Shown in pieces: positions 1 to 54,533 of a stretch of 64,000 nucleotides of DNA. The notes beneath the pieces are model-generated. The model was not told where the DNA came from, searched no databases, and saw only the letters and a list, made by a program, of their open reading frames with translations. The stretch is from Doris montereyensis. Taxonomy: Eukaryota; Mollusca; Gastropoda; Nudibranchia; Dorididae. Position 1 is the stretch's first letter. Every line of letters begins with the position of its first letter. The stretch is from contig JAXRKP010000589.1 in assembly GCA_037039925.1 (NCBI GenBank), positions 200,001 through 264,000 on the forward strand, in the 5' to 3' direction. The position numbers and the translations under genes were made by a program.

Positions 1-1617
1 CCTGCTTAAGGGCCAAGTTGTGAGAGGTAAAAACTACAACAGATAGCAACCTGCCTAAGAGTGAAACTATGAGGAGTATAAGTAAAAACTACAACAGATA
101 GCAACCTGCCTAAGAATCAAACTATATATGAGGAGTATAAGTAAAAACTACAATAGATAGCAACCTGCCTAAGAATCAAATTATATATGAGGAGTATAAG
201 TAAAAACTACAATAGATAGCGACCTGCCCTAAGAATCAAACTATATATGAGGAGTATAAGTAAAAACTACAACAGATAGCAACCTGCCTAAGAGTCAAAC
301 TGTGAGGAGTATAAATAAAAACTACAACAGATAGCAACCTGCCTAAGAATCAAACTATATATGAGGAGTATAAGTAAAAACTACAACAGATAGCAACCTG
401 CCTAAGAATCAAACTATATATGAGGAGTATAAGTAAAAACTACAATAGATAGCAACCTGCCTAAGAGTCAAACTATGAGGAGTATAAATAAAAACTACAA
501 CAGATAGCAACCTGCCTAAGAATCAAACTACAGATGAGGAGTATAAATAAAAACTACAATAGATAGCAACCTGCCTAAGAATCAAACTATATATGAGGAG
601 TATAAGTAAAAGCTACAACAGATAGCAACCTGCCTAAGAATCAAACTATATATGAGGAGTATAAGTAAAAACTACAATAGATAGCAACCTGCCTAAGAGT
701 CAAACTATATGAGGAGTATAAATAAAAGCTACAACAGATAGCAACCTGCCTAAGAATCAAACTATATATGAGGAGTATAAGTATAAGTAAAAACTACAAT
801 AGATAGCAACCTGCCTAAGAATCAAACTATATGAGGAGTATAAGTAAAAGCTACAACAGATAGCAACATGCCTAAAGTGAAACTAAGGAGTATAAATAAA
901 AACTACAACAGATAGCAACCTGACCCTAAGAGTCAAACTGTGAGGAGTATAAATAAAAACTACAACAGATAGCAACCTGCCTAAGAGTCAAACTGTAAGG
1001 AGTATAAATAAAAACTACAACAGATAGCAACCTGCCTAAGAGTGAAACTGTAAGGATTATAAGTAAAAACTACAACAGATAGCAACCTGCCTAAGAGTGA
1101 AACTATGAGAAGTATAAGTAAAAACTACAACAGATAGCAACCTGCCTAAGAGCCAAACTGTAAGGAGTATAAATAAAAACTACAACAGATAGCAACCTGC
1201 CTAAGAGTCAAACTATGAGAAGTATAAATAAAAACTACAACAGATAGCAACCTGCCTAAGAGTCAAACTGTAAGGATTATAAATAAAAAATACAACAGAT
1301 AGCAACCTGCCTAAGTGCCAAACTATGAGAAGTATAAGTAAAAACTACAACAGATAGCAACCTGCCTAAGAATCAAACTGTGAGGAGTATAAGTAAAAAC
1401 TACAACAGATAGCAACCTGCCTAAGACTAAGAGTCAAACTGTGAGGAGTATAAATAAAAAATACAACAGATAGCAACCTGCCTAAGAGTCAAACTGTGAG
1501 GAGTATAAGTAAAAACTACAACAGATAGCAACCTGCCTAAGGGCCAAACTATGAGAAGTATAAGTAAAAGCTACAACAGATAGCAACCTGCCTAAGAGTC
1601 AAACTGTGAGGAGTAAA
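1..1617. repeat. Satellite array, 55-59 bp monomers
   Basis: About 28 head-to-tail monomers run from the window edge. The core reads CAACCTGCCTAAGA, then CAAACT, a variable TATATATG or GTG segment, AGGAGTATAA, and ACTACAACAGATAG. Monomers come in two lengths, about 55 and 59 bp, which differ by the TATA insertion. Two monomers contain small internal duplications (near 780 and 1430). There are no unique spacers, so it is not a CRISPR array. The array probably continues to the left of the window. Confidence 0.95.
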
Positions 1618-2335
1618 CCATGCAGCAGATGCAATGGGAGTTGGATTTAACAAGGTCATCGGAACTGACGCTAGGTCTTCGTTGTATGATACCTTTCGTT
1701 GAATGCGAAGTCAACAAGGAACTTGCCATTTCAACAGCTTGTTTAATTTCAAAGGAAAGGCATTTGTGCTTTGTGGGTTTTGATGTAGAGGTAGATACCA
1801 TTTCAAAAATCAGACTGAAGCGACGGTACAGCGAGTTGCATGTGTTACCGTTAGCAAGGCATAGAAATAGAAGAAAATGAGCCTTTAAAACGAGGTCGTG
1901 CAGGTCACTAAAATCCAGCGCTTATCCCTACTAACCAGTCTTCCACTCACTGACACTCACACCAACGATACAGTATAACAATTGTTTTACTTTTCCCACA
2001 ATACACAGCATAGCTGTTGTTAACAGTTAACGGGTCATCAGTTTCGCCTCCCAAATACACACATGGGTACAGTGCAGCGTCAATGAATGACGTGTGACGT
2101 TTAGGCTGCTTCTCCTGGTAAAAAGTTATGACGAAACGAAGTAAATCGAGTGAGAAGTTGTTTCACTATCTTTATCGACCGGCATGATCTCGTCGTTAGC
2201 CATTTTACCCACCAAGGTCCTCGTTGGTGTGTCGTTCTTTTTACAAAGAGAACGAAGGGGATGGGGAGGGGGTTCTATTGGCCTCCTTGTAGTCGACATT
2301 TCGTTGAGTGCTATCTCGGTGGATGCGGCTCCACT
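1618..2335. other. Unexplained segment between satellite blocks
   Basis: The satellite stops after GAGGAGTAAA and resumes at TAGCAACCTGCC near 2337. The roughly 0.7 kb between them is non-repetitive. An 86-codon ORF starts at 1620 (plus strand) but resembles no family I know and has no obvious splice context. It could be an inserted element or a captured genomic fragment. I see no target duplication or terminal inverted repeat at its edges. Confidence 0.5.
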
Positions 2336-2410
2336 GTAGCAACCTGCCTAAGGGTCAAGCTATGAGGAGTAAAATTTACAACAGATAACAATCTGTCTAA
2401 GGACCAAGCT
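2336..2410. repeat. Residual satellite monomer left of RTE insertion
   Basis: One and a half diverged satellite monomers (AGCAACCTGCCTAAGG and ACAACAGATAACAATC). They end in GACCAAGCT at 2402-2410, which is the left target-site duplication of the adjacent retrotransposon. Confidence 0.8.
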
Positions 2411-5400
2411 TCTTTCTTTCCTTCTTTATCAGTTCCCATTCTACCTTTCGGTCAATGGGTTCAAATGCCCGAGATGATCTTTCACCAGGATGCCCTGTCC
2501 TGGAATTTTCTGTTTCCTTCCAAAAATGTTAAATTTCTATGCTTCAACTTCAATGCCTCTTTTATATCTTCTTCCCATTTTCTCCGAGTTCTGCCTTTTG
2601 GTCTTTTACTTTGGGTTTTAGCAGTGTATATTGATTTAGCTATTCTATTGTCATTCATCCTGTTTACATGCCCAAACTTTCTCGATTGATTTACTTCTAT
2701 CTTAGTTTTTTATGCCATCTGCTTTGGTTTGATCTCTTATTGTTGTGTTTCTGATTTTGTCTCTTCTTAGATATTTCATTTCAGTTGCCTGTACTCTACT
2801 GTATTCTCTACTGTCTAAGGTCCAGGTTTCGCTGCCATAGAGAAGAGTAGGACAATAAACTGTGTTGTATATTGCCATTTTGGTTTTTGTTGACAATCCT
2901 GTTTACCTACAAATGCCTTTCGTAGATGGTTATATATTGCACTTGCCTTTGTGATTCTCTGGATGATTTATTCTCTTAGTTTTCCCTCTGAGTTAATCAT
3001 TACTCCTAGGTAATTGTAGCTTTGAACTTGTTCTAAATTTCCCTGCCCAATTTAAGATTTTGTTTTTAGCTTCCCTAGTTACTAGCATTGTTTTGGTTTT
3101 CGTTGTATTTACTCTCATTCCTCTTTTATTTAGTTGATTGTTCATAACGTTGATATTCGACTGGTCATTTTCTGATTTTCCAAACACAACTAAATCATCG
3201 GCAAATGAAAGCATTGATACATTTACTGGTTTGAGCTTCCACATACCTACATTCATTTTCTTAATTTTTGAGGATGCCTTTGCGACTGAATCCATAAATG
3301 TGATAAACAAAAGAGGACATAGGATACAACCCTATCTAACTCTTATATCTACATCAAAATCTGTATATATGAATGCATTTGTTTCCAGCTACTCTCACTG
3401 CACATGTTGGTTTATTGTAAAAACACTTTTAATGGCTTCTATTAATATTTTACTCTACATTGTGTTATTTTTTAAGGAATGCCATAGTTCGTCCCTCCTG
3501 GCAGTGTCAAATGTTTTTTCTAAGTCTACTATAAAACATAGGTGCAAGTCAATGTTTCTCTCAAGGAATTTTTTCTATTATTTGTCTAATTGTAAATATG
3601 TGGCCTCGTATATTCCTTCCTGGTCTAAATCCATTCTGATGTTCTTCAATCTGATCCTCTACTCTTTTCTTTAGTCTCATTTCCAGTATCCTGGCATGCA
3701 ATTTTCCTGGTATGCTAAGTAGTGATATCTTTCTATAGTTTGAGCATTCCATAGTTGATCCTTTCTTATGTATTGGTACTACCGTTCCTTTTCCCAGTCG
3801 TCTGGCACCTGTTTGGACTTCCATGCTTGTTGGCGTATTGCATGTAACAGTTTGGCCGCCTCTCTCCCTTGATTTTTAATCATTTCTGGATAAACTTGAT
3901 GTGCTCCTGAGGCTTTTCCTAATTTCACTTTTCTTATAGCTGTTTGTATTTCTTCCATTGATATATTTACACCTTCAGCTGTCTCCTCTGGATTACTTGT
4001 TACTCTTACTAATTGATCTTTACTCTTTGTTTCATATGTTCGGGGGGGGGGGTTATATGATTGTTGAAAATACTTTCTCCACGTTTCCATGATTTCGCTG
4101 TCTTCTTTCATTATTTCTCTTTTTGGCATTCTTAATTTGTCGTACTGGGCATGTTTTGGTCTTTCTCATGCTCTTCACCCCCCAAACAGCTTTTGATTTC
4201 CTTTGATAGCTTCCTTGAAGTCTTTGTCCAAACTCTTCCCGTTGTTCCTGTTTTGCTTTCCTCACTTCCTCTTTGGCCATAGTTCTTTTATTCACGTAAT
4301 CTAACCTATCCTCTGGTCTTTTTGTTTGCAAGTATTTCTTCCAGGCAACTTTCTTTTCTTTGATCTTAGTCTTGACATTCTCATCCCACCATACTGTTCT
4401 TTTCCTATCTCCTTTAATTTGTTTCCTACCACAGACCTCTTCAGTAAAATTTAGGACTGTTTCTTTATACATTTGCCACTTTTCTTCTATTGTGCTGTCA
4501 TTCAGATCCATCTGTCTTTGACTGATAAATATTTTTATCCTAGATTGGTATATCTGTTGTACTATTGGTTTATTTAGTTCCTCTATTTTGAGCTTAGTAG
4601 CTTTCTTCTCTTTCCTTTTCTGTTTTGTTTTCTTTGGTCAGAAATCTCATTTTGGCAATCACTAGGGGATGATCACTAAATATTTCTGCTCCTCTGTTTA
4701 CTCTTGCTGCATCAATGTACTGTAAAAAAGGGAGCTTCTAACTCTAACTATTATGTAGTCTAGCATTGATTTTCATACCTGTCTTCATTTATTCTTGTAT
4801 ATTTGTGGATATCTTTATGAGGAAAAAAGATGTTTGCTATTTTTCATGTTATTCTTTAGGCAAAAATATATTAGTCTCACTCCATTTGGAGAAGTTGTTG
4901 TCTCTCCTTCTTTACCTATTATTTCTCTGATGTTTCTATAGTGTTGCCTACTCTAGCGTTTAAATCGCTTAAAACCATGAGTTCCTGTTTGGGTTTAAGA
5001 TTCTCTGCAGCTATTAATTGTAAATCGTTTTCGAAGATATCTTTTTCTTCGTTAGTGGCGTCTCCGTTTGGTCTATAAGCTATTAAGAATTGAATTTCTC
5101 TTCCTTTTGGTTTAATATTTACCTCTAATAGTCGTTGGCTTATCAATTTCAACTTTCTAATAGTTTTTCATACCTTTTATGCACTAGGAGGCCTACTCCT
5201 GCTCTAGCTCTATCTTTGACATCTACTCCTGAGAAGATTAAAATATGATTTGGTCCTACATTTTCTATTCCTTGTCCTTTCTAATTTTGAATTTTTCCAT
5301 TTCTTCACCTAATTCTAACTCTTTTCCATTTATTGCCTTAACATTCCATGTTCCAAAAAAATCACAGCCCGTGTTCGTTTCCATCTTCGTCCTTGAAAGG

Positions 5401-5717
5401 TCAAGCTGGGTATATTACATTTATTTCTCTGATTCAATTTGGCTTTGGATAAGCAGGGGATTAGCCCAAGATAGTTAGTGGGGCTGCCACCTTGAGGCCT
5501 CCTAGTCCTACCAGGCCTTGTTATTTTCTGTCAGAGTTAACTCCCTTAGCCTTTAGTCATCCAAAACCAGCCTGCAAAGCAGCAGGTTGTCTATTTTCTG
5601 TCAGGGTTAACTCCCTTAGCCTTTGGTCAGCCAAGACCCACCTGCAAGGCAGCAGGAGTCGTGGAGGGCAGGATCATCTACTCCCCGTACATATGCTTAC
5701 CTTTCCACTGCCCGGAC
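2411..5717 (-). mobile_element. RTE-type non-LTR retrotransposon, copy 1, inserted in satellite
   Basis: This 3.3 kb element lies on the minus strand and is homologous along its length to the copy at 57029-60304. Its 5' end (right side) begins CCGGGCAGTGGA and its 3' end (left side) finishes in a short GATAAAGAAGGAAAG tail instead of poly(A), as is common in the RTE clade. It is flanked by GACCAAGCT (2402-2410) and GACCAAACT (5718-5726), a 9 bp target duplication with one mismatch. Satellite monomers continue on both sides, so it inserted into the array. The 5' untranslated region carries two tandem copies (about 5520-5650) of a roughly 63 bp unit. Confidence 0.92.
2425..5368 (-). pseudogene. 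Degenerate RTE ORF: AP endonuclease plus reverse transcriptase
   Basis: A single retrotransposon polyprotein is broken into several frames. An apurinic-type endonuclease lies at about 5368-4600, including the SDLNARVG motif near 4970. A linker follows, then the reverse transcriptase: the KLGKASGA motif near 3930, VPIHKKGSTMECSNY with ISLLS near 3790-3720, GFRPGR near 3620, and the catalytic SFADDLVVFG box near 3200. The conserved C-terminal [14 protein letters not shown] segment is near 2850. The order endonuclease then RT in one ORF, with no ORF1, fits RTE-like elements. Multiple frameshifts and stops (for example around 4050, 3560 and 2990) mean this copy cannot make a full protein. Confidence 0.88.
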
Positions 5718-8700
5718 GACCAAACTGTGAGGAGTAAAAGCCTGCAATAGATAGCAATTTACGTAAGGACCATCTATCTGCCAAAGGGCCATGTTATGAG
5801 TAGTAAATCCAACAACAGACTAGCTACTTACCTACGGACCTCCTATCTGCCTAAGGACCATCTATCTGCCTAAGGGTCATCTATCTGTGTACGGACCATC
5901 TATTTGCCTAAGGACCATCTATCTGCCTAAGGACGATCTATCTGCCTAAGGGTCATCTATCTGTGTATGGACTATCTATCTGCCTAAGGACCATCTATCT
6001 GCCTACGAACCATCTGTCTGCCTAAGGACCATCTGTCTGCCTAAGGACCATCTGTCTGCCTAAGGGCCACGTTAGAGTAGTAAATCTTGCAATAGACAGC
6101 AACCTACCTAAGGACCATCTATCTGCCTAGGGGCCACGTTGTGAAGTAGTAAATCCAGCAACAGATTAGCTTTCTACCTAAAAACCATATATCTACCTAA
6201 GGACCATCTATCTGCCTAAGGGCCACGTGATGAGTAGTAAAACCTGCAACAGACTAGCTATCTACCTAAGGACCATCTATCGACATAGGACAACTACTTA
6301 AGGACCACGTGATGAGTAGTAAAATCTGCAACAGACTAGCTATCTACCTAAGGACCATCTATCGACATAAAGGACAACCTACTTAAGGATATATATATAT
6401 ATATGCCCAAGGGCCACGTTCTGAGAAGAAAAATCTGCAACAGACCATCTATCTTAACTATCTAAGGACCATCAAAGACGTTCTATCTACATAATGACCA
6501 TCTATCTACCTAAGGATCATCTACCTGCCTAAGGGCCACGTTATGAGAAGTAAAACCTGCAACAGACTAGCTTTGTACCTAAGGACCATCTATCTGCCCA
6601 AGGGTCACGTTATAAGAAATAAAGCCTGCAACAGATCATCTATCTTAACTATCTAAGGACTATCTATAAAGGACTATCTATCTACATAAGGACTATCTAT
6701 CTACATAAGGACCATCTATCTACATAAGGACCATCTATCTACATAAGGACTATCTATCTACATAAGGACCATCTATCTACATAAGGACCATTTATCTACA
6801 TAAGGACTATCTATCTACATAAGGACCATCTATCTACCATACGGACCATCTATCTACATAAGAACCATCTATTTACCTAAGGACCGTCTACCTGCCTAAG
6901 GGCCATCTATCTATGAGAAGCCTAAAGGGCCCTGCAACCTGCAACAGACTAGCTATCTACATACGGACCATCTATCTATATAACTTATAAGAGCCACGTC
7001 ATGAATAGTAGAACCTGCAACACACTAGTTATCTACCTAAGGACCATCTATCTGCCTAAGAAGGGCCACGTTATGAGTAGTAAAACCTGCAACAGCTTTC
7101 TACATAAGGACCACCTATCTACATAAGGACCACCCTATCTATCTACATAAGGACCACCTATCTACATAAGGGCCACGTTATGAGAAGTAAAACCTGCAAC
7201 AGACTAGCTATCTACATACGGACCATCTATCTACCTAAGGACCATCTATCTGCATAAGGGCCACGTTATGAGTAGTAAAACCTGCAACAGACTAGCTATC
7301 TACATAAGGACCATCTATTTATCTAAGGACCATATATCTACATAAGGGTCACGTTATGAGTAATAAAACCTGCAACGCCTAGCTATCTACCTAAGGACCA
7401 TCTATCTGCATAAGGACCACATTATGAGTAGTAAAACCTGCAAGAGACTAGCTATCTACCTAAGGACCATACATCTGCCTAAGGGCCACGTTATGAGTAG
7501 TAAAACCTGCAACAGACTAGCTATCTACCTAAGGACCATCTATCTATATAAGAGCCACGTCATGAATAGTAGAACCTGCAACACACTAGTTATCTACATA
7601 AGGACCATCTATCTGCCTAAGAAGGGCCACGTTATGAGTAATAAAACCTGCAACAGACTAGCTTTCTACATAAGGACCACCACCTATCTACATAAGGGCC
7701 ACGTTATGAGTAAGTAAAACCTGCAACAGACTAGATATCTACCCAAGGACCATCTATCTATCTAAGGATCATCTATCTTCATAAGGGCCACGTTATGAGT
7801 AGTAAAACCTGCAACAGACTAACTATCTACCTAAGGACCATCTATCTACATAAGGATCATCTATCTTCATAAGGGCCACGTTATGAGTAGTAAAACATCT
7901 ATCAACTGACTCAACTATCTACCCAAGGACCAGTTATCTACATAAGGGTCATCTATCTGCCTAATAAGGGCCAGGTTATGAGTAGTAAAACCTGCAACAG
8001 ACTAACTATCTACCTAAGGACCACCTATCTACATAAGGGCCACGTTATGGGTAGTAAAACCTGCAACAGACTAACTATCTACCTAAGGACCACCTATCTA
8101 CACAAAGGGCCACGTTATGGGTAGACTAAAACCTGCAATAGTAAAACTAGATATCTACCCAAGGACCATCTATCTACATAAGGACCATCTTTCTTCATAA
8201 AGACCATCTATCTACCTAAGGACCATCTATCTACATAAAGGTCGCGTTATTAGTAGTAAAACCTGCAACAGACTAGCTTTCTAAATAAGGACCACCTATC
8301 TACATAAGGACCATCTATCTACATAAGGACCATCTATCTACATAAGGGCCATCTATCTACATAAGGACCATCTATCTACGCCATCTAAGGGCCATCTATC
8401 TACATAAGGGCATCCACGTCGTGTGTAGTAAAACCTGCAACAGACTAGCTATCTACCTAAGGACCATCTATCTACATAAGGGCCATCTATCTACATAAGG
8501 GCCATCTATCTACATAAGGGCCACGTCGTGTGTAGTAAAACCTGCAACAGACTAGCTATCTACCTAAGGACCATATATCTACATAAGGACCATCTATCTA
8601 CATAAGGGCCACGTCGTGTGTAGTAAAACATGCAACAGGATAGCTATCTACCTAAGGTACTAAGGACCATCTATCTACCTAAGGACCATTTATCTACCTA

Positions 8701-8930
8701 AGGGTCATCTATCTACCTAAGGGTTACGTCATGAGTAGTAAAACTCTGCAACAGGATAGCTATCTTACTAAGGACCATCTATCTACCTAAGGGCTACGTC
8801 ATGAGTAGTAAAACCTACAATAGGATATCTATCTACCTAAGGACCACCTATCTACCTAAGGGCTACGTCATGAGAAGTAAAACCTGCAATAGACTCACAA
8901 CTTGCTAAGGAGGCCAGGCAATCTATGAAG
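5718..8930. repeat. Complex satellite with nested 19 bp subrepeats
   Basis: This is the same satellite family as 1-1617 in diverged form. A larger unit contains AACCTGCAACAGACTAGC, a run of 19 bp subrepeats (GGACCATCTATCTACATAA with C/G variants), and GGGCCACGTTATGAGTAGTA. The number of 19 bp subrepeats per unit varies from about one to ten (the longest run is about 6660-6900), so unit length varies strongly. The shared CTGCCTAAGG, CAACAGA and GAGTAGTAAA blocks link it to the simple array on the left. A 97-codon ORF at 7424 is only a translation of the repeat. Confidence 0.93.
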
Positions 8931-9093
8931 TTCTAGTTTTCACTATAGGAACCAGGATGGGCTGTTGCCCTGAGCTGGTGTAACTGTAACAATTTTGGAA
9001 GAACTTACTGAGGGGCAATCTAAAGCATGTGGCCTCAAGATCATGGTTATCTGCTTTATGTGTCAGTTCATTTCAGATTCTGCTGTTCTCAAG

Positions 9094-9823
9094 GAAAGAG
9101 ATTAAGTGGACATCCAGATTACCCTCTGGCCACTGCGAATAGGTGGACATCCAGAAGCAAAATGGCCTCGCAGTCAATTTAGACGGTTGCCCTGTACTGT
9201 GTATTCTGATTTAATGCTGGTCCTAAAGAATCTCAGTGTTGATAATTTGAGTTGTTACGTCTCCCCATGTGTATCAATCCTGTGCTATAGTCTTCAAAGC
9301 TCAGAGCAAGGACGTCTCTTTCTGTTCTCAGTTGTGCTGGTATGTTTGTGTCTTCTCCATTTGGGTTTCGGTGTTCCTGAATTCTACATGGAGTAATATA
9401 AGAAATACAAAGACATATTTGCATGAGCTTTTTTGTTATCAATGTCGATGTAAAGTACATTCTTATTATGTAAATCTAGCATAACTGAGGAAAAAGTCTG
9501 ACAATACAATGTGAGCCCAATGCATGTGAAAAGGCTAGTACTAGTACTGTAGTTAACTGTAGTACAATGCAATAGTCAAATAGGGATGCCTGACATTACA
9601 CACCCATTTGGGTTCCATTAGCCCATGATTAGGTAGAGTGAGACGCTGAGTAAGAGAGTTGTCAATTGCGTGTGCATGGGGATGCTGCACGGCTGGACGG
9701 TGTCAAAACTATTTTAAGATAAAAACGCAGGAAGTGTTGACATAATATGCTTGGACGTCCCCCCTCCCAAACCCCTAGTGACAGAGACTAAGGGGACATC
9801 TGGATGTCCATGTAGTCTCTTCC
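9094..9823. mobile_element. Non-autonomous TIR element with 9 bp target duplication (MULE-like)
   Basis: Terminal inverted repeats of about 30 bp bound the element. The left end starts GAAAGAGATTAAGTGGACAT, and the right end read inward starts GGAAGAGACTACATGGACAT. Both continue CCAGAT. Exact 9 bp direct repeats GTTCTCAAG flank it at 9085-9093 and 9824-9832. A 9 bp duplication is characteristic of Mutator-like elements. With only 730 bp and no transposase, it would be a MITE. Superfamily assignment rests on duplication length alone. Confidence 0.8.
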
Positions 9824-10143
9824 GTTCTCAAGATTGCCGTCTTTCTCTGTAAAAATACAATTGAATTACTAGTGTAAAAATCATACCACATAGACCTATT
9901 CGATTAATATCCAGTTTTACCTCCTTACTTTATTTAATGACAGCAACTGACAGTAGTGACAGTGAAAAACATGTTTGCCTCATAGTCAAAGATTGGAGGA
10001 TTAAGATTCAATGCTACCTAGTCATTGTCTTGTTCTGGGCTTTTTTCCCCCAGTAAAAAGGTTCATGATTGAGATTTTATGCTTAACCAATAGTTTTGGG
10101 CAGCTTATCCTTTGTAAGAGAACAATACATTGTTTGTTAGTTT

Positions 10144-10262
10144 AATTGAAATATATCCTGTCCCCCATTGTGGTGATCTCATGGTGAATTAAGGGGAAAC
10201 AGCAATATAAAGAAAGTAAAAGACTAAAAGGAAAGAAGTAGGACCTACCAGCAGCATATCAA
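10144..10262 (+). repeat. Short interspersed repeat, family C
   Basis: A copy of a roughly 130 bp repeat seen many times in this window. Its core reads TTGAAAT-TACCCC-TCCACCAT, GGTGATCTCAGGGTGAATTA, GAGGAAACAGCAAGATGAAA, then GTGAAAG and GGAAAGAAGTAGGACCTACC. This is the most 3'-distal copy relative to MGA. Confidence 0.75.
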
Positions 10263-10489
10263 TAAGGACAACAAGCAGTAAAAAGTGAGATGGATACTTT
10301 ATCAAATCCTCATTCATTATTTTACTGTTTGCTGGAGTGGTAGAGGCATGTACCACCTGACTGTTCCTGTGTCTTACCCCGACCCTTTGTCAATGCTTTC
10401 TTCATTCTTCTATTGACGTTCTTATTAATCTTATTGTTATTGTTTTCTCTAGTAAGCGACCCACCTGGTCCTAGTAGTGGTGTTGGTGG

Positions 10490-10712
10490 TGAACGGTTAG
10501 GCTGTCGGACAGGATCATGAGGTCTTAAGTTTGAATCTAGCAAAGCCACATCCTACGTTGTGTTCCTTGGGAAAGACACTTAACACGCATTTCTCCCACT
10601 CGACCTAGGTGCAAATGGGTACAAGCACTAGCTTGGGAGTAAAGACCTGCATCAAACTAGTGTCCTGCTCCGGCTCTATAGGCCTTAAGGGCTTTGAAGG
10701 AATTTTAACCTG
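10490..10712 (+). mobile_element. tRNA-derived SINE, family A
   Basis: The head resembles a tRNA (AACGGTTAGGCTGTCGGAC as box A region, GTTTGAATCTAGC as box B). A conserved body follows (CCTTGGGAAAGACAC, CAAATGGGTACAAGCA, GGGAGTAAAGACCTGCATCA), then a tail with CGGCTCTATAGGCC and CTTTGAAGGAA. Other copies lie at 13345, 28428, 39165 and 46385. Confidence 0.8.
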
Positions 10713-10989
10713 AATCAGACTAGTAGTACTATTATATTAGTACATGTATATTGTTCAGGCAGGATTACTGTATCCTCTTTCTCCAACATGCTCCCAAATC
10801 CTGGGACCATTCCTTCTTATTGAGTTGACAAATAATTCATGGACAAACTGTCTCAATAACACGACTGACAATATAAAATGTACTATGGTACCACTAATTT
10901 TACAAATATAATTATGGATTTTTGTCAAATCCTTCTAAAGCTTATTCCTGCAAGATGATATGAAAGAGGGTGTCTAAAGGCAAAGCTAT

Positions 10990-11325
10990 AGTTAAAGATA
11001 AAGATGGTTATAGTATAGTCAGTATCCCCGCACAAGTGCAGGCTCGCCGACTGTACATTATTTATCCCCAGGCAGACCATTTCATTCCAAGCCCTTTTCA
11101 ACTCCTAGGGAGCATTCAGTACAGCAACCTGTTAGGCCCTTCATACTAACACTAACACTCTGACAAGACTTTCTTTAGCTGTAGCTTGATGCTAAGTCAC
11201 CTGAGGTCAAATGAGGAAAGATAGTATAGTACCTTTCCTAAGAGTACAATGATATAAAAAACACCTGGGCCAGCCATGGGGTTTGAACCAGTGTTGTCAT
11301 GATTACAAACTCACAACACTACAGT
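10990..11325 (-). mobile_element. Probable tRNA-headed SINE, family E (single copy seen)
   Basis: Read on the minus strand, a box-B-like GGTTCAAACCCC (near 11285) is followed by a non-coding body. The body ends in a segment with CTAGGAGTTGAAAAGGGC and GTCTGCCTGGGGATAAAT near 11110-11070. No second copy in this window confirms the boundaries, so the call rests on the B box and SINE-like organisation. Confidence 0.4.
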
Positions 11326-12594
11326 TTAATTTATAATTAGTATGATTTAATTTATACAAAATTATTCATCATCTTGCTGCTTTTGTACTATAAACAGCAA
11401 ACCCAAAAAACAGGTCCTTATGGGGAAAAGCAGAAAATCATTTGACAAAACATGACACAAATAAACACTATGGTAGTATTACTAGTATTAGTACGAAATA
11501 CTGTCTCAATACACAACACACATTCTTTAGCCATGATAAAAAGAACAACCGTGACTGATGCATCTTTGTAAATAAACTTTGCATGGTTTATTTGCTGGTG
11601 AAATTCAAACAAAGAATGAAATAATTGGTCAATGAAAACAGACCTATCCATCTTTGCAAACAGGGGACTATAAATGGGAGTTATGTGCTTAGCTTAGGAG
11701 TATGAAGCACATAACTTTAGTATTATCGTATTAGTGTGGTTAGCTATATTCACATAAAACCACAGAGCTATTTACACAATCAAATAATTCAAAGGAGTTA
11801 GGATGGAAGGGTGGAATGCCGTATTGATGGTGAATATTATGTCCAAAAGAAAGAAGAAAAAAAAAGAAGGAAAATCAAATAAAAAACAACAAAAAAACAA
11901 ACATTAAAACAAGGACTAAAGTTATGGTTTGTGTGAAAATTAACCATAATTTGAGAAAGACTTGAAAATAACCACAGGTCTTGAATATCATAAAGTTCGT
12001 TTGGATTACTTCTTTTATTTCATAATTTTAATCTTTACATGAACCTAAATTTATTTACACCTACAATGTACTACAGCTGCTCTTACTTCCATACAAGAAT
12101 CAAAGGTTAAATAACAATCATGAACTGTTCTTTTCACAAGACAAAATTTAAAAAATACAACAAAAAAACAAACAAAAAAACAATCAGTTGGATGAAGCTC
12201 TTTGTATAAAAGATTCTGGGTATACAAAGTCAAAGAATTAAGACTATTTGCCATTTACAGAGGGTGAATGTACAGTTTTTATAATTCAGGGAATGTGAAT
12301 ACAAATTGTTACATGAAAAAAAGGAGTTCATCGTGTAGGACTAAACATGTATATTACCGCCCTAAAAATCAAACGTTTTCACATTAATGTTTTCTGTCAC
12401 TAAAGTCCCCTTCCGTAATGACAATAATACAATGAAAGACTTGTGTTCATACAAGTATGAAAGCATGATACATGATATATATAGAGAGAGAGAGAGATAT
12501 GAAAGGACATTACACCGTATGCCTTTCATGAATTGATTATCTGGATGATGTAAAACGTTCCCCTTTAAAAGATGGAGATAAGAATAAGATGTTC
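11326..12594 (-). other. MGA: MGA 3' untranslated region and downstream intergenic DNA
   Basis: AT-rich DNA follows the MGA stop at 12595-12597. Candidate minus-strand AATAAA signals read as TTTATT on the plus strand at 12014, about 12049 and about 11588. The nearest would give a 3' UTR of about 0.55-0.6 kb. A short (GA)n lies at 12483-12497. No other gene is visible. Confidence 0.4.
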
Positions 12595-54516
<41,922 letters not shown>

Positions 54517-54533
54517 TACTGACTTAGAGTGTT

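Noticed and set aside
1..1617. CRISPR-like array of regularly spaced repeats
   Set aside because: Monomers are contiguous with no unique spacers and the context is animal DNA, so it is a satellite.
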